Shown: in pieces, positions 1 to 9,024 of the stretch
Layout: each line of letters opens with the position of its first letter
Numbering within the stretch: the stretch's first letter is position 1
NCBI GenBank assembly: GCA_035695765.1
Contig: DASRRI010000030.1
Location: 57,829-121,828, forward strand
Reading direction: 5' to 3'
Origin: Dongia_A sp035695765
Lineage (GTDB): Bacteria > Pseudomonadota > Alphaproteobacteria > Dongiales > Dongiaceae
DNA length: 64,000 nt
Notes under the pieces: model-generated
Told to the model about the DNA's origin: nothing
What the model saw: the letters and a program-made list of their open reading frames with translations, nothing else
Database searches by the model: none
Program-made: the position numbers and the translations under genes

Positions 1-1367
1 AGGTCGGTATGGATCTTGGAAACGCCGTTGACCGCGTGGCTACCGACGAAGGCCAAATGAGCCATGCGAACTCGCCGCTCGCCCTGTTCGTCGATGAAGG
101 AGATGCGCCGCAGCAGATCGACATCGCCCGGATGCTTCTCTGCCACCTCGGCAAGGAACAGCTCGTTGATGCGAAAGATGATCTGCAGGTGGCGCGGCAG
201 CAGGCGCTCGAAGAAGTGCAGCGGCCAGGTCTCCAGCGCCTCCGGCATCAGGGTATGATTAGTGTAGGAGATGGTGCGCCGCGTGAGATCCCAGGCCCGG
301 GTCCAGCTCAGCCCGTTCTCATCCATCAGCAGCCGCATCAATTCGGCAACCGAAATCGCAGGATGCGTGTCATTGATCTGGATCGCGACAAAGCTGGGTA
401 GATCCTCGATCGGCCGCTTCTGCCGCTTCATGCGCGCGAGGATGTCCTGGAGCGAGGCACTGACGAAGAAATATTGCTGCTTGAACCGCAGCTCGCGCCC
501 TGCCGGCGTGCCGTCATGGGGATAGAGCACACGGGTGAGGCTCTCCCAGTGCGATTTTTCGCCGACCGCGCCCAGATGGTCGCCTTCATTGAAACGCCGC
601 AGATCCAGCTCTTGCGGCGCGCGCGCCGACCAAAGGCGCAGCGTGTTGACGGTGTCGGAGCGATAGCCCGGCACCGGCACGTCGAACGCCGTCGCCAGCA
701 CATCGGTCGTGTCGAGCCACTCGTTCTGCTCGATACGCCCATTGAACCTGACGGCATAAGTCAAATCGGGGCGCGGGAATTCCCACGGGCCGCCGAAGCG
801 CAGCCAATGCTCCGGCTCCTCGTTCTGCCAGCCTTCTTCAATGCGCTGGGCGAACATGCCGAATTCATAGCGGATGCCGTAGCCGTAGGCAGGCACGCCC
901 ACCGCGGCAGTGCTGTCGAGCAGGCAGGCCGCGAGGCGCCCGAGGCCACCATTGCCGAGACCCGCATCCGGCTCCCGCTCGGCGACCGCTTCGATGCTGC
1001 AGCCGACCTCAGCCAGGGATTCGCTGCAGATCTCGTGGATGCCGAGGCTGCGCAACGTATCCATCAACAGCCGGCCGATCAGGAATTCCATGGAGAAGTA
1101 GCAGGCTTCCTTGGCCCCCTGCTTCTCTTTGTTGCGCCGTGCATTCGCCCAGCGCTCCAGTACCAGCGTGCGCGCAAAGGCCGCAGTGGCATAGAGCCAA
1201 TGCTGCGGCTCCGCCGCATCCGGCTCGATCCCGGTCGCTTGCAACAGATGCTGCTCAAGCGACCGGCGAACGGTCGGCTTGTCCAGGTTGGCTGCCGAAT
1301 CGGTGAACATACCCACACGGGTTACCACCGGAGTGATTTCTGTCAAACGCTGATTGTGAGCCGGCAT
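1..1367 (-). CDS. glgP: glycogen/alpha-glucan phosphorylase, N-terminal part (runs off left edge)
   Basis: Reading the minus strand from the ATG at 1367 gives an uninterrupted frame to the window edge (about 455 residues) with typical GlgP N-terminal sequence: a CYFSMEFLIGR segment, DAGLGNGGLGRLAACLLDS, YGYGIRYEFG, and later QINDTHPAIA and YTNHTLMPEALE. The enzyme removes glucose-1-phosphate from the non-reducing ends of glycogen using a pyridoxal-phosphate cofactor. The catalytic C-terminal half, including the PLP lysine, lies outside the window. The family is about 800 residues, so slightly over half is present. A GGAG sits about 7 bases before the chosen start, and an in-frame stop lies just upstream. 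No other glycogen genes are visible, so the operon must extend to the left. Confidence 0.93.
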   Translation of the reverse strand, partial: MPAHNQRLTEITPVVTRVGMFTDSAANLDKPTVRRSLEQHLLQATGIEPDAAEPQHWLYATAAFARTLVLERWANARRNKEKQGAKEACYFSMEFLIGRLLMDTLRSLGIHEICSESLAEVGCSIEAVAEREPDAGLGNGGLGRLAACLLDSTAAVGVPAYGYGIRYEFGMFAQRIEEGWQNEEPEHWLRFGGPWEFPRPDLTYAVRFNGRIEQNEWLDTTDVLATAFDVPVPGYRSDTVNTLRLWSARAPQELDLRRFNEGDHLGAVGEKSHWESLTRVLYPHDGTPAGRELRFKQQYFFVSASLQDILARMKRQKRPIEDLPSFVAIQINDTHPAISVAELMRLLMDENGLSWTRAWDLTRRTISYTNHTLMPEALETWPLHFFERLLPRHLQIIFRINELFLAEVAEKHPGDVDLLRRISFIDEQGERRVRMAHLAFVGSHAVNGVSKIHTD

Positions 1368-1409
1368 GGCGCTCCAAATGCTTCAGACGAATCTATGTAG
1401 CGAGAATAT

Positions 1410-1425
1410 CGCCCGGCGTCGGGCG
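1410..1425. repeat. GC-rich inverted repeat upstream of glgP
   Basis: A perfect 6-bp stem, CGCCCG / CGGGCG, with a 4-base loop lies about 45 bases before the glgP start codon. It is not followed by a T-run on either strand, so it is not an obvious terminator. It could be a leader hairpin or part of an operator. The rest of the 1368-1652 gap shows nothing else recognisable. Confidence 0.4.
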
Positions 1426-1652
1426 ACTCGTGGCGGAGCAATTCAGGATCGAAATCGTGATCGACTCGCGCCGTTCAAGACGGCAGCACACTGCAAATCC
1501 GTCGGCTCTTATTGTCACAGAATATGGTTAAAAATTGGTATCAAGCAATGGGTGCGGCGAGCGTTGACAGCACTTTGGACGCCACCTTCGCACCACCCTA
1601 TAACCAACTGATTCTACAATTTTTTCCGATACTGAATTGACGGCCTGAAAAC

Positions 1653-2108
1653 TCACAAACCGAACGGCAGTACGAAATCATGCACCTCTTCATAGCTCAG
1701 CTGTAGATCCCGGTTGGCGTCGACCTTTTCGAACGATGCGATGTCCGTATTGGAGAATTCTCCGGGCACCACGATGCCGTCGTCGCCCGCGAGCTTGGCA
1801 AAAGCCTCCGGCGATAGGTGCATTTCATCGGCGGTGAGGAAGAGGCTGTTGTTCTTGTCAATCGCGAGGAACACCGCGCCGCGTTCGCCCTCGAACTCGG
1901 GACGCGAAACAACGCCATCGCCATCCTGATCCATCGACTCGAAGTAACCCTGCAACCGCGTCTCGTCGATCGCATTCGCCGCCGGTGGCGGATTGGCCGG
2001 CGCCTTCTTGGTCTCCGCGCAGCTGGAGAGAGCGAGAGCAAGAATGAGGGGCACGATGGCACCGGATATCCGGCGAGCTATTGCAAGGATGTCTTCATCG
2101 CCGCGCAT
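1653..2108 (-). CDS. EF-hand domain lipoprotein
   Basis: About 151 residues when started at the ATG at 2108, which is preceded by a GGGGGA motif. An upstream start at 2195 is open but would put about 29 non-signal residues before the signal peptide. After a positively charged N terminus, a hydrophobic stretch ends in the lipobox LSSC, pointing to a lipid-modified periplasmic or outer-membrane protein. Three calcium-binding-like loops follow: DQDGDGVVSRPEF, DKNNSLFLTADEM and DANRDLQLSYEEV, the first and third close to the EF-hand consensus. Role unknown; small periplasmic EF-hand proteins are common in alphaproteobacteria. It is divergent from the MFS gene beginning at 2181. Confidence 0.75.
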   Translation of the reverse strand: MRGDEDILAIARRISGAIVPLILALALSSCAETKKAPANPPPAANAIDETRLQGYFESMDQDGDGVVSRPEFEGERGAVFLAIDKNNSLFLTADEMHLSPEAFAKLAGDDGIVVPGEFSNTDIASFEKVDANRDLQLSYEEVHDFVLPFGL

Positions 2109-2180
2109 TGACACTGGTCCCCCGCTTCTTGAGATTGGCCGCGTCATGCCAATGACGCCCACATTGTAGCAGGATCGGCG

Positions 2181-3329
2181 TTGCCCAGCCCCCAAGTTTT
2201 TCGCTCAGCCCATCGCTTCTGGTTTCCCACAGCGATGGCCTTCTTCGTCAATGGCGCCGGATTTGGCGGGTGGGCTGCCCAGGTTCCGCGCGCAACCGCC
2301 CGCCTCCAGGTGGACGAAGGGACGTTCGGCCTGATGTTGCTCGGCATGGGGATCGGCGCCGTCCTTGCCATGGCGTTCAGCGGGCGGCTGATCGCGAAAT
2401 ACGGCGCCGGCCCGCTCATGCGTTTGAGCTTTGTGATCTTTCTGGCGGCCTACATCGTGCTGTCGACCTCATCGACCTGGACCGTCTTTGTGGCCGGCCT
2501 CCTGTTGTTCGGTGCCGCCGGCGGTTTGATGGACGTGGCGATGAACGCCTATGCCGCCGACGTGGAAATGCACATGGATTGGCGGGTTATGGCCTCGTTC
2601 CACGGCATGTGGAGCGTCGGCGGATTGGCCGGCGCGGGCGCAGCGAGCGCCATGCTGGCGGACATCTCCGATCTCACACAGGCGATCGTGATGGTCGCCG
2701 GTCTTTCCATTCTCTTCATCACATGCCAGCACAATCTGATCCCGCTCCGGCACAAGGCCGGCGGAAAATCCGGTGGACGGCTGGCGATCGGCCGCCTGAC
2801 TCTCATTCTCGGTATTCTCGCTGCGCTCAGTTTTTCTGCGGAGGGAGCCGTTCGGGACTGGAGCTCGCTCTTCATGACCAGCGAAGTTGCGGCCAGCATC
2901 GACCGGGCCGGCTGGGCCTTCGCAGCCTTCTCGGCAACCATGGCCCTCTGCCGCTTGACCGGCGACTGGATGCGGTCGCGCTTTGGCGAACGCAGGGTCA
3001 TCGTGATCAGCGGCGCCATCGCAATCGTCGGATTCCTCTTGGCAGTCGCCGGCGCTCACTATCTGCTTGCCGTCACTGGCTTTGCGCTGGTCGGCCTTGG
3101 CCTTTCCAACATCGTCCCGATCCTGATCAGCGCTGCTGGACGCACCGACGCGCCCGGTTCCAGCATCGCCTTTGTCGTATCGTTCGGCTATGCCGGATAT
3201 CTCGTGAGCCCGCCCATTCTGGGCTTCATCGCATCTCAGGCGTCGCTTGCCACGATGTTCGTATTTGTAGCGGCCAGTTGCGTCGTGATTTCGGCGGGTT
3301 GGCTGCTGGTCGACAGGGCGAAGGCCTGA
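2181..3329 (+). CDS. MFS transporter (YbjJ/FucP-like)
   Basis: A 382-residue membrane protein with about 12 hydrophobic segments. It begins with a TTG at 2181 or, giving a slightly shorter protein, the ATG at 2235. The early signature NGAGFGGWAAQVPRA and a later GAAGGLMDVAMNAYA segment resemble the sugar/fucose-permease-like subgroup of the major facilitator superfamily, as in YbjJ. Substrate cannot be inferred. It stands alone between the divergent EF-hand lipoprotein and the CoA-transferase operon, about 78 bases upstream of the latter. Co-transcription with that operon, and so uptake of an aromatic or dicarboxylic substrate, is possible but not shown. Confidence 0.8.
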   Translation: MPSPQVFRSAHRFWFPTAMAFFVNGAGFGGWAAQVPRATARLQVDEGTFGLMLLGMGIGAVLAMAFSGRLIAKYGAGPLMRLSFVIFLAAYIVLSTSSTWTVFVAGLLLFGAAGGLMDVAMNAYAADVEMHMDWRVMASFHGMWSVGGLAGAGAASAMLADISDLTQAIVMVAGLSILFITCQHNLIPLRHKAGGKSGGRLAIGRLTLILGILAALSFSAEGAVRDWSSLFMTSEVAASIDRAGWAFAAFSATMALCRLTGDWMRSRFGERRVIVISGAIAIVGFLLAVAGAHYLLAVTGFALVGLGLSNIVPILISAAGRTDAPGSSIAFVVSFGYAGYLVSPPILGFIASQASLATMFVFVAASCVVISAGWLLVDRAKA

Positions 3330-3407
3330 GCCATCACCGCTGAAAAGTGTTGCGCGGCCCCGGCCAATCGTCACACTTGGGAGACTGCCTGAGCCTGAGG
3401 TTCCGGA

Positions 3408-4265
3408 ATGGCCGAGTTCATGAGTCTCCAGGCGGCGGTCGCCGCGCATCTGCATGACGGCGATGTCGCCGCGTTCGAGGGCTTCACGCATCTGATCCCC
3501 CACGCCGCCGCCCATGAGGCGATCCGGCAAGGGCGCAAGGATTTGACTCTCATCCGCATGACGCCGGATGTGATCTACGACCAGATGATCGGCATGGGCA
3601 TGGCGAAGAAGCTGATCTTCTCCTATGCCGGCAATCCGGGTGTCGGCCTGCTGCGACGGTTGCGCGATGTGGTGGAGAATGGCTGGCCCAACCGGTTGGA
3701 GATCGAAGAGCATAGCCACGCCGCCATGGCCAATGCCTATGAAGCAGGCGCGGCGGGAATGCCCTGCGCGATCTTCCGCGGCTATCGCGGCGCGGAGTTA
3801 AAGCGCGTCAACCCCAACATCAGAAGTGTCATCTGCCCCTTCACCGGCGAGGAACTGGCCGCCGTTTCGTCCCTCCGGCCGGACGTCGCCATCATCCACG
3901 CGCAGAAGGCGAACCGGCGCGGCGATGTGCTGATCGAAGGCATCATCGGCGTGCAGAAAGAAGCCGTGCTGGCCGCCAGGTGCGCGATCGTCACGGTCGA
4001 GGAGATCGTGCCGGATTTCGATGACATGCATCCCAATGCCTGCATCTTGCCGCGCTGGACCGTGAGCGCGATCGCCGTCGTTCCCGGCGGCGCGCATCCC
4101 TCCTACACCCATGGCTATTACGGGCGGGACAATGCGGATTACCTGGCGTGGGACGAGGTTTCCGCCGACCGTGCGCGCTTCCAGGCCTGGATGAAAGCCA
4201 ACGTGCTGGATGTCGGGCCGGAAATCTTCACCACCCGCATCGCCGGTCTGAAAGGGAGCGTGTGA
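3408..4265 (+). CDS. catI: 3-oxoadipate CoA-transferase subunit A (CatI-like)
   Basis: 285 residues matching the long CatI type of 3-oxoadipate:succinyl-CoA transferase rather than the short PcaI type. Recognisable segments are DVAAFEGFTHLIPHAAAHE, KDLTLIRMTPDVIYDQ, EEHSHAAMANAY and CPFTGEELAAVSSLRPDVA. With the B subunit it transfers CoA from succinyl-CoA to 3-oxoadipate, the penultimate step of the beta-ketoadipate pathway. Its stop overlaps the start of the B subunit by one base (TGATG). First gene of a four-gene operon with the B subunit, thiolase and maleylacetate reductase. A glutaconate-type CoA-transferase is the main alternative; the thiolase next door favours 3-oxoadipate. Confidence 0.88.
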   Translation: MAEFMSLQAAVAAHLHDGDVAAFEGFTHLIPHAAAHEAIRQGRKDLTLIRMTPDVIYDQMIGMGMAKKLIFSYAGNPGVGLLRRLRDVVENGWPNRLEIEEHSHAAMANAYEAGAAGMPCAIFRGYRGAELKRVNPNIRSVICPFTGEELAAVSSLRPDVAIIHAQKANRRGDVLIEGIIGVQKEAVLAARCAIVTVEEIVPDFDDMHPNACILPRWTVSAIAVVPGGAHPSYTHGYYGRDNADYLAWDEVSADRARFQAWMKANVLDVGPEIFTTRIAGLKGSV

Positions 4266-5041
4266 TGGACGCGACACCCAATGAGATGATGACCATCGCG
4301 GCTGCGCGCGCGTTGAAGAACGACGATGTGTGTTTCGTTGGGATCGGCGCGCCATCTGCGGCGTGCAATGTCGCGCGCCTCACCCACGCACCGGACATCA
4401 CCCTGATCTATGAATCCGGCACGATCGGAACCGCACCCGACGTGCTGCCGCTTTCCATCGGCGACGGCGAATTGTGCGACACCGCACTCTGCACTGTCTC
4501 CGTGCCGGAGATGTTCCGCTATTGGCTGCAAGGCGGACGCATCACGGTTGGATTTCTGGGTGCAGCGCAACTCGACAAATTCGGCAATATCAATACGACG
4601 GTGATCGGCGATTACGACAAGCCGAAGACCCGCCTGCCTGGCGGCGGTGGCGCGCCGGAAATCGCCGGCTCCTGCCAGCAGGTCTTCATCACCTTGGCGC
4701 AGTCCAAGCGCAGCATGGTGGAGCGGATCGATTTCGTCACCTCATTCGGTCACGGCACCGGCGGCCAGGCACGCAAACAACTTGGCATCACGACCAAGGG
4801 TCCGACTCTGCTCATCACGGACCTTGCCATCTGGCAGGCCGACCCGGAGACCAAAGAGTTCACCGTCGCCTCTCTGCATCCCGGTGTGACGCGGGCGCAG
4901 GTGCAGGAAACCTGCGGCTGGCCGGTGCGGTTTGCCCCCAACGTTGCAGAAACACCGTCGGCGACCGAGCTGGAGCTCGACACCTTGCGCGATCTGCTGG
5001 CGCGTACCAAAGCCGCTCATGCGGGGAAGGCGCAACAATGA
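4265..5041 (+). CDS. catJ: 3-oxoadipate CoA-transferase subunit B (CatJ-like)
   Basis: 258 residues from the ATG at 4265, which overlaps the stop of subunit A. Segments diagnostic of CatJ are NEMMTIAAARALKN, CFVGIGAPS, the family-specific IYESGTIG motif that contains the CoA-transferase glutamate region, LGAAQLDKFGNINTTVIGDY and RLPGGGGAPEIAG. It forms the active heteromer with the preceding protein. The frame is open further upstream (to 4148), but that extension only shadows the A gene. The 3' end overlaps the thiolase gene by ATGA, implying translational coupling. Confidence 0.9.
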   Translation: MDATPNEMMTIAAARALKNDDVCFVGIGAPSAACNVARLTHAPDITLIYESGTIGTAPDVLPLSIGDGELCDTALCTVSVPEMFRYWLQGGRITVGFLGAAQLDKFGNINTTVIGDYDKPKTRLPGGGGAPEIAGSCQQVFITLAQSKRSMVERIDFVTSFGHGTGGQARKQLGITTKGPTLLITDLAIWQADPETKEFTVASLHPGVTRAQVQETCGWPVRFAPNVAETPSATELELDTLRDLLARTKAAHAGKAQQ

Positions 5042-6243
5042 CCGAGGCCTTCATCTGCGATTACATCCGCACGCCGATCGGCCGCTTCGGCGGTGCGCTC
5101 TCCTCGGTGCGGACCGATGATCTGGCAGCCCATCCACTCAAAGCGCTGATGGCGCGCCACCCTTCGCTCGATTGGCAAGCCGTCGATGATGTCATCCTCG
5201 GCTGCGCCAACCAGGCGGGCGAGGACAACCGCAACGTCGCGCGCATGGCGTTGCTGCTGGCCGGCCTGCCTGAGACGGTGACCGGCAGCACCATAAATCG
5301 CTTGTGCGGCTCCGGCATGGATGCCGTTCTGACGGCCGCACGCGCGATCAAAGCCGGCGAGGCGGATCTGGTTATCGCAGGCGGCGTTGAATCCATGTCG
5401 CGCGCGCCGTTCGTCATGCCAAAGGCCGACACCGCCTTCTCGCGCAATGCGGAGATCTACGACACCACCATCGGCTGGCGCCTCGTGAATCCAGTGATGA
5501 AGGCGCAGTATGGCGTGGAGTCAATGCCGGAGACCGGCGAGAACGTGGCTGAGGATTTCAAGATCGCGCGCGCGGACCAGGATGCCTTCGCGCTGCGCTC
5601 GCAGCAGCGCGCGGTCGCAGCGCAGGCGAATGGCCGGCTGGCGCAGGAGATCGCGCCGGTCAGCATTCCGCGCCGCAAGGGAGCACCCGTCCTTGTCGAT
5701 CGCGACGAGCACCCGCGCGCCGATACCACATTGGAAGCGCTCGCCGCCTTGCCAACACCGTTCCGCAGCAACGGCTCAGTCACGGCCGGTAATGCATCCG
5801 GTGTGAATGACGGCGCGGCGGCTTTGATCCTTGCCTCCGCCGAAGAGGCGCGGCGCCACAATCTCACCCCCATTGCTCGCGTGTTGGGCGGCGCCACCGC
5901 GGGCGTCGCGCCGCGCATCATGGGATTTGGCCCGGCACCCGCAGCCAAGAAAATCTGTGCGCGGCTTGGATTGAAGCTCGCGGAATTCGACGTATTGGAA
6001 CTCAATGAAGCCTTCGCCAGCCAGGTGCTGGCCTGCCTGCGCGATCTCGGCATCCCGGACGATGCGCCGCACGTCAATCCGAATGGCGGCGCCATCGCCC
6101 TCGGCCATCCGCTCGGCATGTCCGGCGCGCGCATCACCGGGACTGCGGCGCTGGAACTCAAGATCAAGCGGGGCAAGCGCGCCCTTGCCGCCATGTGTAT
6201 CGGCGTCGGCCAGGGCATCGCGATCGCGCTGGAAGCGGTGTGA
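5038..6243 (+). CDS. pcaF: 3-oxoadipyl-CoA thiolase (PcaF-like)
   Basis: 401 residues, the normal length for degradative thiolases. The nucleophilic cysteine is in NRLCGSGMDA (Cys90), the catalytic histidine in GGAIALGHPLG and the second cysteine in MCIGVGQG near the C terminus. VESMSRAPFVM and the segment after it fit the PcaF/PaaJ branch, which cleaves 3-oxoadipyl-CoA into succinyl-CoA and acetyl-CoA. It is coupled by 4-base overlap to catJ and by TGATG to the next gene. The frame stays open upstream to 4474 inside catJ, but the ATG at 5038 gives the conserved N terminus. It could also finish beta-oxidation of products of the neighbouring aryl-CoA pathway. Confidence 0.92.
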   Translation: MTEAFICDYIRTPIGRFGGALSSVRTDDLAAHPLKALMARHPSLDWQAVDDVILGCANQAGEDNRNVARMALLLAGLPETVTGSTINRLCGSGMDAVLTAARAIKAGEADLVIAGGVESMSRAPFVMPKADTAFSRNAEIYDTTIGWRLVNPVMKAQYGVESMPETGENVAEDFKIARADQDAFALRSQQRAVAAQANGRLAQEIAPVSIPRRKGAPVLVDRDEHPRADTTLEALAALPTPFRSNGSVTAGNASGVNDGAAALILASAEEARRHNLTPIARVLGGATAGVAPRIMGFGPAPAAKKICARLGLKLAEFDVLELNEAFASQVLACLRDLGIPDDAPHVNPNGGAIALGHPLGMSGARITGTAALELKIKRGKRALAAMCIGVGQGIAIALEAV

Positions 6244-7304
6244 TGCAAGGCTTCGTCTACGATCAGCTTCCCGCGCGTGTCGTGTTTGGTGCCGGAACGT
6301 TGGATTCGCTGGCGGCGGAAGCGGATCGCCTCGGCCTCTCGAAGCTGCTGGTGCTCTCGACGCCGGGCCAAGTTCGCCTGGCGGAGCAAGCCGCGGCGCA
6401 ATTGGGCAGCCGCGGCGCCGGTCTCTATCCGCACGCCAGGATGCATGTGCCGATCGAGACCGCGCTGGCGGCACGCGCGGAGGCGAGCAGGCTGGGCGCA
6501 GATGGTACGGTCGCCATCGGCGGCGGCTCGACCATCGGGCTCGGCAAGGCGATCGCCCTGGAGAGCGGCCTTCCCATCATCGCCATCCCGACCACCTATG
6601 CCGGGTCGGAGATGACGCCGATCTATGGCCTGACCGAAGGCGGGGCCAAGAAAACCGGTCGCGATGCCAAAGTGCTGCCGCGCACTGTCATTTATGATCC
6701 GCTGCTGACGCTCGGCCTGCCCGTCAAGACCAGCGCGACCAGTGGCATGAATGCCATCGCCCATTGCGTCGAGGCACTCTATGCCGAGGACGCCAATCCC
6801 ACGACTTCGCTGATGGCGGAGGAGGGGATTGGCGCACTCGCCCGCGCGCTGCCAAGGATCGCAGCTGATCCGGGCAATCTCGATGCCCGCAGCGATGCGC
6901 TCTACGGCGCCTGGCTTGCGGGCATCTCACTCGGCGCTGTCGGGATGGCGTTGCATCACAAGCTGTGCCACACGCTGGGCGGCAGCTTCAATCTCCCTCA
7001 TGCGGAGACTCATACGATCGTCCTGCCGCATGCGGCCGCCTACAATCGATCCGCGGCGCCACAAGCGATGACGCGGATCGCAACAGCACTCAGCGCCGAT
7101 GACGCTGCCGTCGGGCTCTACGATCTGGCGGCCTGTCTCGGCGCGCCGCTTGCGCTGAAGGAGATCGGCCTCAAGGAAGTGGATCTTGATCTGACGGCGG
7201 AGATTGCGACCCGCAATCCCTATTACAATCCGCGTCCCATTTCACGCGATGGCATCCGGCGTTTGCTGGACGATGCCTTTCATGGACGCCGTCCAGTTTC
7301 GTGA
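6243..7304 (+). CDS. maleylacetate reductase (iron-type alcohol dehydrogenase family)
   Basis: 353 residues from the ATG at 6243 (TGATG overlap with the thiolase). Features of the maleylacetate-reductase branch of the group III alcohol dehydrogenases are ARVVFGAGT near residue 11, the nucleotide-binding AIGGGSTIGLGKA around 91-103, IPTTYAGSEMTPI, GMNAIAHCVEALY and LHHKLCHTLGGSFNLPHAETH with several histidines. The enzyme reduces maleylacetate to 3-oxoadipate with NAD(P)H, feeding directly into the CoA-transferase and thiolase encoded upstream. The usual partner, an intradiol hydroxyquinol or chlorocatechol dioxygenase, is not in the window. The gene ends 12 bases from the convergent CoA ligase gene. 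Confidence 0.88.
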   Translation: MQGFVYDQLPARVVFGAGTLDSLAAEADRLGLSKLLVLSTPGQVRLAEQAAAQLGSRGAGLYPHARMHVPIETALAARAEASRLGADGTVAIGGGSTIGLGKAIALESGLPIIAIPTTYAGSEMTPIYGLTEGGAKKTGRDAKVLPRTVIYDPLLTLGLPVKTSATSGMNAIAHCVEALYAEDANPTTSLMAEEGIGALARALPRIAADPGNLDARSDALYGAWLAGISLGAVGMALHHKLCHTLGGSFNLPHAETHTIVLPHAAAYNRSAAPQAMTRIATALSADDAAVGLYDLAACLGAPLALKEIGLKEVDLDLTAEIATRNPYYNPRPISRDGIRRLLDDAFHGRRPVS

Positions 7305-7316
7305 TGACTCGCCGCT

Positions 7317-8936
7317 CTAATGCTGCTCGCGAAGACGGAAGCGTTGCATCTTGCCGGTCTGGGTCTTGGGCAACGAAGTCACGAATTTGACCGATCGCGG
7401 ATACTTATAGGGCGCAATGGCCTTCTTCACATGATCCTGCAGGCGCTTGACGGTGAGCGCATCCGGGGCCACGCCCGCGGCTAATACCACATGCGCTTCC
7501 ACGATCTGGCCGCGCTCCGGATCTGGCGCGCCGATCACGCCGCATTCGACGACGTCGGGATGGGACAGCAAGGCCGCTTCGACTTCGGGGCCTGCGATAT
7601 TGTAACCGGAGGAGATGATCATATCATCCGACCGTGCCGCGAAGTGGAAGATTCCCTCCTCATCCTGGATGAAGCTGTCTCCGGTCAAATTCCAGCCCTT
7701 GCGCACGTAATTGGCTTGCCGCTCGTCGGCGAGATAGCGGCAGCCGGTCGGCCCACGTACCGCCAGCTTGCCAATCGTGCCACGCGGCACCTCCGTCATG
7801 TCGTCGTCCACCACCTTGGCCTCGTAACCGACTACCGGCCGGCCAGTCGCGCCGGGCCTCCGATCATCGACGTGGTTGGAGATAAAGATGTGCAAGAGCT
7901 CGGTCGCGCCGATGCCGTCGAGAATCGGCTTCCCGGTCTTCTCGCCCCAGCTCTGGAAGACCGGCGCGGGCAGAGTCTCGCCCGCCGACACCGCAAGACG
8001 AAGGCTGGAGAGATCCGCGCCCTCGTCCACAGCCTTCAGCATGGCGAGATAGGCGGTGGGCGCGGTGAAGCAGATGGTCGCCTTGTAGGTCTCGATGATC
8101 TTGAGCATGTTCGGCGGCGATGCGGTCTCCAGCAACGTCGCCGTCGCCCCGAACCGCAGAGGGAAGATCGCAAGCCCGCCGAGGCCGAAAGTGAAGGCCA
8201 GCGGCGGCGAGCCGACGAAGATATCGTCCGGCGTCACGCCCAGAACTTCCTTGGCATAGCCATCGGCGATGATCAGGAGGTCGCGGTGGAAATGCATCGT
8301 GGCCTTCGGCTTGCCCGTGGTGCCGGATGTGAAGGCGAGCAAAGCGACGTCGTCGCGTCCGGTGTCCACCGCCTGGAAGCGCACGTCCTTGTCGAGTGCG
8401 ATCCGGTCGAGCTCCGAATCATGATTGGCTGTTCCGTCGAAGCCAACCACCTTTTTCAAGAACTTGCTGGTGGACGCGCAGGTGACGAGGTCGTCCATGA
8501 TACGCGTGTCGCACAAAGCGAACTCGATCTCCGCCTTGTCGACGATCTGCGTCAGCTCGCCCGGTCGCAGCATCGGCATGGTATTGACGACGACGGCGCC
8601 GGCCTTGGTGGCGGCCAGCCAGCAGGCCACCATCGCCGGATTGTTGGCGGATCGGATCAACACGCGGTTGCCCGGCTTGACGCCGTAATTCTCCACCAGC
8701 GCATGCGCGACGCGGTTGCTCCAATCCGCCAGCTCCTTATAGGTGCGGCGGCGGCCATTGCCGATCAGCGCGACATGATCGCCGAACCCGCGCTCTACCA
8801 TGCGGTCGGTCAGTTCGACTGCCGCATTCAACCGCTCTGGATATTGGAAGCCGTCGAGCAGGAAATCCGGCTGCATGGCGGCGGGCGGCAGATTGTCCCG
8901 CGTGAAGGTGTCTGTGTGCGCTGTCGGTCCGAGCAT
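7317..8936 (-). CDS. 2-aminobenzoate/benzoate-CoA ligase family protein
   Basis: 539 residues. The start is set at the ATG at 8936, which has GGGAGA 7 bases upstream; a TTG at 8954 is in frame but lacks a ribosome site. An ANL-superfamily acyl-CoA synthetase: LLAFTSGTTGKPKATMHFHRD is the P-loop-like AMP motif, DGIGATELLHIFISN follows, then LTGDSFIQDEEGIFHFAARSDDMIISSGYNIAG, and a C-terminal PKTQTGKMQRF with the catalytic lysine. The ATELLHIFIS segment and overall pattern match benzoate/aminobenzoate-CoA ligases. It would activate anthranilate (or a related benzoate) to the CoA thioester used by the monooxygenase/reductase at 10470. Divergent from the MarR gene, with operator-like repeats between. 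Confidence 0.85.
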   Translation of the reverse strand: MLGPTAHTDTFTRDNLPPAAMQPDFLLDGFQYPERLNAAVELTDRMVERGFGDHVALIGNGRRRTYKELADWSNRVAHALVENYGVKPGNRVLIRSANNPAMVACWLAATKAGAVVVNTMPMLRPGELTQIVDKAEIEFALCDTRIMDDLVTCASTSKFLKKVVGFDGTANHDSELDRIALDKDVRFQAVDTGRDDVALLAFTSGTTGKPKATMHFHRDLLIIADGYAKEVLGVTPDDIFVGSPPLAFTFGLGGLAIFPLRFGATATLLETASPPNMLKIIETYKATICFTAPTAYLAMLKAVDEGADLSSLRLAVSAGETLPAPVFQSWGEKTGKPILDGIGATELLHIFISNHVDDRRPGATGRPVVGYEAKVVDDDMTEVPRGTIGKLAVRGPTGCRYLADERQANYVRKGWNLTGDSFIQDEEGIFHFAARSDDMIISSGYNIAGPEVEAALLSHPDVVECGVIGAPDPERGQIVEAHVVLAAGVAPDALTVKRLQDHVKKAIAPYKYPRSVKFVTSLPKTQTGKMQRFRLREQH

Positions 8937-8987
8937 CGCGTGTCTCCCGATCAAGGCAGCAGCAAAGTGATAAATCCGATCCGAACT

Positions 8988-9004
8988 ACTTTCAACTTGA
9001 AAGT
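8988..9004. promoter_or_regulatory. perfect inverted repeat in ligase/marR intergenic region
   Basis: ACTTTCAA-C-TTGAAAGT, two perfect 8-bp arms around one base, lies between the divergent ligase and marR starts. It overlaps the second element (8999-9020). Size and symmetry suit a winged-helix MarR dimer. Function is inferred from position only. Confidence 0.6.
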
Positions 9005-9020
9005 TTTAATGTTAAACATT
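8999..9020. promoter_or_regulatory. candidate MarR operator, copy 1 (ligase/marR)
   Basis: GAAAGTTTTAATGTTAAACATT contains the perfect palindrome AATGTT-A-AACATT (9008-9020) and ends four bases before the marR start codon. The first 18 bases match the element at 10411 with only two differences, so both promoters are probably bound by the same protein, most likely the MarR regulator encoded at 9025. No ribosome-binding site fits between the element and the ATG, so marR may be weakly translated or leaderless. Confidence 0.62.
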
Positions 9021-9024
9021 CTGC

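Noticed and set aside
474..1400. Plus-strand open frame of about 300 codons at the left edge
   Set aside because: It is antisense to the clear glycogen phosphorylase sequence, which runs off the window edge.
1564..1610. TTGACA followed by TATAAC as a possible sigma-70 promoter
   Set aside because: The spacing is close to 29 bases, far from the usual 17.
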